A DNA stretch of 64,000 nt, from NCBI GenBank assembly GCA_902478645.1, contig CABSLV010000008.1, positions 1 through 64,000 on the forward strand, given 5' to 3'. The DNA comes from an uncultured Flavobacteriales bacterium (GTDB taxonomy: Bacteria; Bacteroidota; Bacteroidia; Flavobacteriales; UBA1820). Made by a program: the position numbers and the translations under genes. The notes beneath the pieces are model-generated. The model had not been told where the DNA came from. It made no database searches and saw only the letters and a program-made list of their open reading frames with translations. This document shows, one piece after another, positions 62,299-64,000 of this stretch; position 1 is the stretch's first letter, and the number at the start of each line of letters is the position of its first letter.

Positions 62299-62384
62299 GA
62301 AATGCAGTGAAAATACCATTCTGTTTTTGTCCTTCCCGAAGTGCTTTTTTGCCCGCCACCGGTGCGAAATCGCGGCATTATTCA

Positions 62385-62392
62385 TAACTTTG
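62385..62392 (+). promoter_or_regulatory. -7 promoter box of the Gfo/Idh/MocA-rimO pair
   Basis: TAACTTTG ends 35 bases before the ATG at 62428. Confidence 0.6.
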
Positions 62393-62427
62393 CAAACTAT
62401 GTACAACCCCTTAACGCGAAACGAATC

Positions 62428-63438
62428 ATGTTGAAAGTAGGTCTGCTCGGTGCCGGTCATCTGGGAAAGATACACCTGCGGCTGCTCGCCGCCTCGCCCC
62501 ATTACGAATTGGCCGGATTCTACGACCCCGACCCTGCCAATGCCGCTGCGGTCGAGATGGAAAGCGGCGTGAAAGCCTTCCCGGACATGGACAGCCTGCT
62601 CGACGCCGTGGAGATAGCCGACATCGTTACCCCCACTCTGTACCACTACGAATGTGCCTGCAAAGCCATCGAAAAAGGCTGCCACGTATTTCTCGAAAAA
62701 CCCGTTACCACGACTCTGGAGCAAGCCGAAGACCTGATCCGCCGCCTGCACGAAAAGGGCCTCAAAGGCCAGGTAGGCCACGTGGAACGATTCAACCCGG
62801 CTTTTACCGCCGTACGCCCCTATATCCAGCGCCCGGCCTTTATCGAAGCGCACCGCTTGGCCGAATTCAACCCCCGGGGCACCGACGTACCCGTAGTACT
62901 CGACCTGATGATCCACGACCTCGATGCCATCCTCACCCTGGTCGATTCGCCCGTGCGAAGTCTGACGGCCAGCGGAGCCTGCGTGATCGACACCACGCCC
63001 GACATCGCCAACGCCCGCATCGAGTTTGAAAACGGCTGCGTGGCCAACGTTACCTCCAGCCGCATCTCGATGAAAAACATGCGCAAGACCCGCATCTTCC
63101 AGCAGGATGCGTACATCACCATCGACTTCCTGAAAAAAGAATCCGAAATTCTACGCATCCACGATGCTCCCGCCGATCCGGATCCGTATGCCATGATCCT
63201 GACCAACGCCCAGGGAGTGAGCAAGCAGATCGCATTCGAGAAACCCGACGTACAGGCCAACAACGCCATCCTCGACGAATTGGACTCCTTTGCCCGCGCC
63301 ATCGAAAACGACAGCATCCCGCCCGTTACCCTCGAGCAGGGCGCCGCTGCGCTGAAAGTGGCTCTGGAGATCGTCCGCGACATCGAGCGGCACGCCGAAC
63401 GCGTGAAAGCCGCCCGGCAAAACACCAACGAACGATGA
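62428..63438 (+). CDS. Gfo/Idh/MocA family oxidoreductase
   Basis: 336 residues. Rossmann NAD(P)-binding start LKVGLLGAGHLGKIHLRLL, the family's EKP motif (FLEKPVTTTLEQAE), 'GHVERFNPAF', and the C-terminal substrate domain ('VVLDLMIHDLDAILTLV', with the conserved Asp-x-x-x-His-Asp). These enzymes oxidise or reduce sugars and inositols; the substrate is not predictable. ATG 62428 fits the fold and the promoter box. Its stop overlaps the start of rimO (ATGA). Confidence 0.94.
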   Translation: MLKVGLLGAGHLGKIHLRLLAASPHYELAGFYDPDPANAAAVEMESGVKAFPDMDSLLDAVEIADIVTPTLYHYECACKAIEKGCHVFLEKPVTTTLEQAEDLIRRLHEKGLKGQVGHVERFNPAFTAVRPYIQRPAFIEAHRLAEFNPRGTDVPVVLDLMIHDLDAILTLVDSPVRSLTASGACVIDTTPDIANARIEFENGCVANVTSSRISMKNMRKTRIFQQDAYITIDFLKKESEILRIHDAPADPDPYAMILTNAQGVSKQIAFEKPDVQANNAILDELDSFARAIENDSIPPVTLEQGAAALKVALEIVRDIERHAERVKAARQNTNER

Positions 63439-64000
63439 AAACAACGACAAAAAACACCCATCCTTCCCGCATCAACATCATCACGCTGGGCTGCTCGAAA
63501 AACACGTGCGACTCGGAAGCACTCGCCGGACAACTCTCCGGCCAAGGCTTGTCCGTAGCCCACGAAGGCCCGGGGGAGATCGTGGTGATCAACACCTGCG
63601 GCTTTATCGGCGACGCCAAGGAACAGTCCATCGACGTGATCCTCGAACAGGCCGAGCGAAAACGCCGGGGCGAAATCCAACGCCTGTACGTTACCGGCTG
63701 CCTGGTACAGCGCTATCAGGAGGAACTCGCCGCCGAGCTGCCCGAAGTGGACGGGTTTTACAACCTCTCCCAACTCCGCGAACTGCTCTCCGCCCTGGGA
63801 GCCGACTACCGCACCTCCCTGGTGGGCGAGCGCCTCTTGTCCACTCCCTCGCACTACGCCTACCTGAAAATCTCGGAAGGCTGCGACCGATCCTGCTCCT
63901 ATTGCGCCATCCCGATGATCCGGGGCCGGCACATCTCCGTACCGATGGAGGACCTGGTGACCCAAGCCGAAAAATTGGCCCAAGGAGGAGTGAAGGAACT
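63435..64000 (+). CDS. rimO: Ribosomal protein S12 methylthiotransferase, 5' part (cut by window end)
   Basis: The first 188 codons are present; the gene runs off the window. RimO adds a methylthio group to Asp of ribosomal protein S12 (radical-SAM, two 4Fe-4S clusters). The N-terminal UPF0004 cluster has Cys in TLGCSKNTCDSE, INTCGF and VTGCLVQRY. The radical-SAM triad is CDRSCSYC (SEGCDRSCSYCAIPMIRGRH), which separates RimO/MiaB from other radical-SAM enzymes. 'LGCSKN' and 'IRGRH' favour RimO over MiaB. The start overlaps the preceding stop. Confidence 0.93.
   Translation, partial: MKTTTKNTHPSRINIITLGCSKNTCDSEALAGQLSGQGLSVAHEGPGEIVVINTCGFIGDAKEQSIDVILEQAERKRRGEIQRLYVTGCLVQRYQEELAAELPEVDGFYNLSQLRELLSALGADYRTSLVGERLLSTPSHYAYLKISEGCDRSCSYCAIPMIRGRHISVPMEDLVTQAEKLAQGGVKE

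Overview
The window is chromosomal DNA from a member of the phylum Bacteroidota, most likely order Bacteroidales. Four lines of evidence agree. The Bacteroidota promoter box TAnnTTTG lies in front of about twenty genes. Several families are typical of the group: BT_3928-type DoxX protein, DUF1599, DUF5722, fimbrillin/LRR lipoprotein, OstA-like protein and a CfxA/CepA/PER-like beta-lactamase. Start sites largely lack Shine-Dalgarno sequences. A choloylglycine hydrolase fits a gut habitat. The coding regions are GC-rich for the phylum, which suits a lineage such as Rikenellaceae, but genus cannot be fixed from this sequence. Bases 1-29 are not genomic: they are Nextera transposase adapter left on the contig end.

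Layout. 1-2.4 kb: a cut-off XRE-type regulator, a WaaP/InaA-like sugar kinase and an AraC regulator. 2.8-7.0 kb (minus): DUF1599, DoxX, an orphan DppB-type permease, tpiA, and a small membrane protein. 7.3-15.8 kb (plus, xerD minus): menG, a COG2509 flavoprotein, a class A beta-lactamase, aroQ with an unusual C-terminal helix-turn-helix, prfB, pyrF, a phosphopantetheinyl transferase and a CPBP protease. 16-21 kb: der, a large OstA-like protein, dapD. 21-30.7 kb (minus): two LolA-like proteins, an OPT transporter, serB, a DUF5722 lipoprotein, an M14 carboxypeptidase, marC. 31-35.3 kb: lon and an MsbA-like exporter. 35.4-40.1 kb (minus): an NlpE-like lipoprotein, ligA, a fimbrillin/LRR lipoprotein. 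40.2-47 kb (plus): a nuclease-fold protein, three tandem phosphodiester-glycosidase paralogues, an NlpC/P60 peptidase, a bile-salt-hydrolase-like enzyme, tdk, folB. 47-53.4 kb: a hypothetical protein, a candidate 6S RNA, metF and metH divergent, an AlkD-like protein. 53.5-60 kb: an EptA-like transferase, a BamA/TamA-like barrel, menC, a glycosyltransferase, a DUF2490 protein, a small ferredoxin. 60-64 kb: CYTH protein, nitroreductase-like lipoprotein, a 59-residue membrane protein, era, a Gfo/Idh/MocA oxidoreductase and the 5' part of rimO.

Most genes are housekeeping: menaquinone (menG, menC), one-carbon and methionine metabolism (metF, metH, folB), nucleotides (pyrF, tdk), translation and ribosome assembly (prfB, der, era, rimO) and proteolysis (lon). 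A second theme is the envelope: OstA-like, MsbA-like, EptA-like, BamA-like, NlpC/P60 and several lipoproteins.

The least ordinary observations are: a dispersed repeat of about 90 bp that ends in a promoter box directly in front of der, era and the M14 gene; a near-perfect sigma-54 site upstream of lon; the AroQ-HTH fusion; the triple NAGPA cluster; apparently leaderless metH and era; a 6S-like RNA; and an LRR lipoprotein with no conventional start codon.
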